53,511 nucleotides of DNA from a virus, in IMG/VR virus record IMGVR_UViG_3300042339_000355, positions 1 to 53,511 of that record, one strand, 5' to 3'. This document shows, piece by piece, positions 52,796-53,511 of this stretch; the stretch's first letter is position 1, and each line of letters begins with the position of its first letter. Below the pieces are notes generated by a model that searched no databases, was not told the DNA's origin, and saw nothing but the letters and a program-made list of their open reading frames with translations. Both the position numbers and the translations under genes were made by a program.

Positions 52796-52803
52796 GATAA
52801 ATA
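52796..52803 (+). promoter_or_regulatory. Possible degenerate late promoter box at the HNH gene
   Basis: GATAAATA ends five bases before the ATG at 52809. If it is used as a late promoter, the transcript would start inside the gene, so its sequence resemblance may serve something else. It is part of a 14-base element shared with 43448. Confidence 0.25.
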
Positions 52804-52808
52804 GTTAT

Positions 52809-53414
52809 ATGAAAAATAAATATGGCTTATTAATATGTTGCTCGCATTGTGGAATTGGGTTTATAACTAAACCTAGATTTTTAGAGTTTTGTTCAACTCC
52901 TTGCAAAAACCCGATAAATCGAGTAGGCAATATACCTTGGAACAAGGGTATAAAAATGACACCTGACCAAAAGTCTAAATTAAACACAGAAGGTCTTAAA
53001 AAGGGTCATGGATGGAACAAGGGGAAAGATAATCCAAGACAAAAAGAAAAATGGACTGGTTCATCAAATCCAAATTGGGAAGGAAAATTAAACGTTCAAC
53101 GACCTAAAAAACAAATAAATGATGAGTTAGTTAAATACAAGAGAGAATGTAATAAAGCAACACGCCGGACTCTATATAGACTTAGAGAGCAAAATCTAAT
53201 GCCAGTTACTGGCAAAAGGAAAACAGATATTCAATTGGATCATATCATACCTTTTAAACAGGGATATGAACTTAAAATTGATCCTATGATTATAGGACAT
53301 CTATGTAATTTAAGATTTATAACAGGTGAAGAAAACAGAAAGAAATGGGACACGTTTCAATCTGAGGAAATAGTTAATAGTATATTGGAGAACTATAATG
53401 GCATATTCAGATAA
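52809..53414 (+). CDS. Freestanding HNH homing endonuclease with NUMOD3 motifs
   Basis: A 201-residue protein. The N-terminus has a small zinc-finger-like CCSHCGIGF ... FCSTPCKN. NUMOD3 DNA-binding motifs follow: GNIPWNKGIKM near residue 38, GHGWNKGKDNP near 70 and SNPNWEGKL near 92. The nuclease core LDHIIPFKQGY...IGHLCNLRFITGEENRKKW carries the paired DH and the final N/H residues of HNH enzymes. Such genes move by cutting homologous sites in phages that lack them, with no need of an intron. Its last 17 bases overlap the start of iscU. No ribosome site is seen; the start is preceded by the AGATAAATAGTTAT element. Confidence 0.88.
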   Translation: MKNKYGLLICCSHCGIGFITKPRFLEFCSTPCKNPINRVGNIPWNKGIKMTPDQKSKLNTEGLKKGHGWNKGKDNPRQKEKWTGSSNPNWEGKLNVQRPKKQINDELVKYKRECNKATRRTLYRLREQNLMPVTGKRKTDIQLDHIIPFKQGYELKIDPMIIGHLCNLRFITGEENRKKWDTFQSEEIVNSILENYNGIFR

Positions 53415-53511
53415 AGTAGTTGACCACTACGAAAACCCACGAAATGTGGGAACTTTTGATAAGGAGGACACGCACGTTGGGACTGGTATGGTAGGAGCCC
53501 CGGCGTGTGGT
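53398..53511 (+). CDS. iscU: Fe-S cluster assembly scaffold IscU (3' end beyond window)
   Basis: Only the first 38 codons are visible. The peptide MAYSDKVVDHYENPRNVGTF leads to GTGMVGAPACG, essentially the bacterial IscU N-terminus; Cys37 is the first of the three cluster-ligating cysteines. IscU receives sulfur from IscS and builds [2Fe-2S] clusters for delivery to apoproteins. It has a GGAG site inside the HNH gene, which it overlaps by 17 bases. The visible coding stretch is noticeably richer in G and C than the surrounding genes, suggesting acquisition from a host. Whether the rest of the gene is intact cannot be seen. Confidence 0.85.
   Translation, partial: MAYSDKVVDHYENPRNVGTFDKEDTHVGTGMVGAPACG

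Noticed and set aside
53452-53490. Internal start in iscU after AAGGAGG
   Set aside because: The site is too far from the next ATG and that ATG would remove the conserved IscU N-terminus.
1-53511. tRNA genes, CRISPR arrays, insertion sequences, attachment sites
   Set aside because: Intergenic gaps are all under 90 bases and none holds a cloverleaf, spaced direct repeats or transposase; the many direct repeats are all protein-coding.

Overview
The window is one continuous, AT-rich, single-strand (+) block of a large tailed bacteriophage genome. The host is most likely an aquatic Gram-negative bacterium and the phage a T4-like myovirus. Evidence for this is: promoter boxes matching the T4-type late consensus TATAAATA; a class Ia ribonucleotide reductase with a glutaredoxin; PAAR spike-tip, Hydrolase_2 (SleB-type) and S74-chaperone proteins; a freestanding HNH/NUMOD3 endonuclease; and genes packed with ATGA or TAATG overlaps. 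LPS-type sugar genes (heptose, galactofuranose) point to a Gram-negative host. No tRNA, CRISPR array, integrase or origin was seen, and no stretch over 300 bases lacks a gene.

Region 1 (1-33972) is a host-recognition block filling about 63% of the window. It holds a left-truncated repeat fibre (to 5114), a small virion-type protein, two tandem glycine-rich adhesins (5489-7311), a small tail protein, a second 1401-aa fibre paralogue (7741-11946), a small protein, a 1548-aa protein with an IPT/TIG domain, Ig-like domains and six LamG-like lectin domains (12282-16928), a third fibre ending in an S74 self-cleaving chaperone (16982-19882), two small tail proteins, and a 4384-aa protein of about 84 RCC1-type repeats (20818-33972).

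Region 2 (34057-43453) is a glycan island. A TPR/GT9-like glycosyltransferase fused to a methyltransferase is followed by a GT25, two SAM methyltransferases, a GT2, a small tail-type protein, a remnant P-loop mini-ORF, another GT-A glycosyltransferase, UDP-galactopyranose mutase, separate heptose-1-phosphate adenylyltransferase and heptose kinase genes, a cupin, a HAD phosphatase and an ADP-heptose epimerase. Together these could supply UDP-galactofuranose and ADP-heptose, plus transferases to use them, for host LPS remodelling or for glycosylating the Ser/Thr/Asn-rich virion adhesins made next door.

Region 3 (43465-53511) has an unknown conserved protein, nrdA, nrdB, a glutaredoxin, a small beta-rich protein, a PAAR protein, two unknown virion-type proteins, a cell-wall hydrolase, a DUF2452-like protein, an unknown protein, a 38-aa membrane mini-protein, an HNH endonuclease and the first 38 codons of an IscU Fe-S scaffold gene cut by the right edge. 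The reductase and Fe-S genes look metabolic. The PAAR to hydrolase stretch looks like tail-tip and lysis functions.
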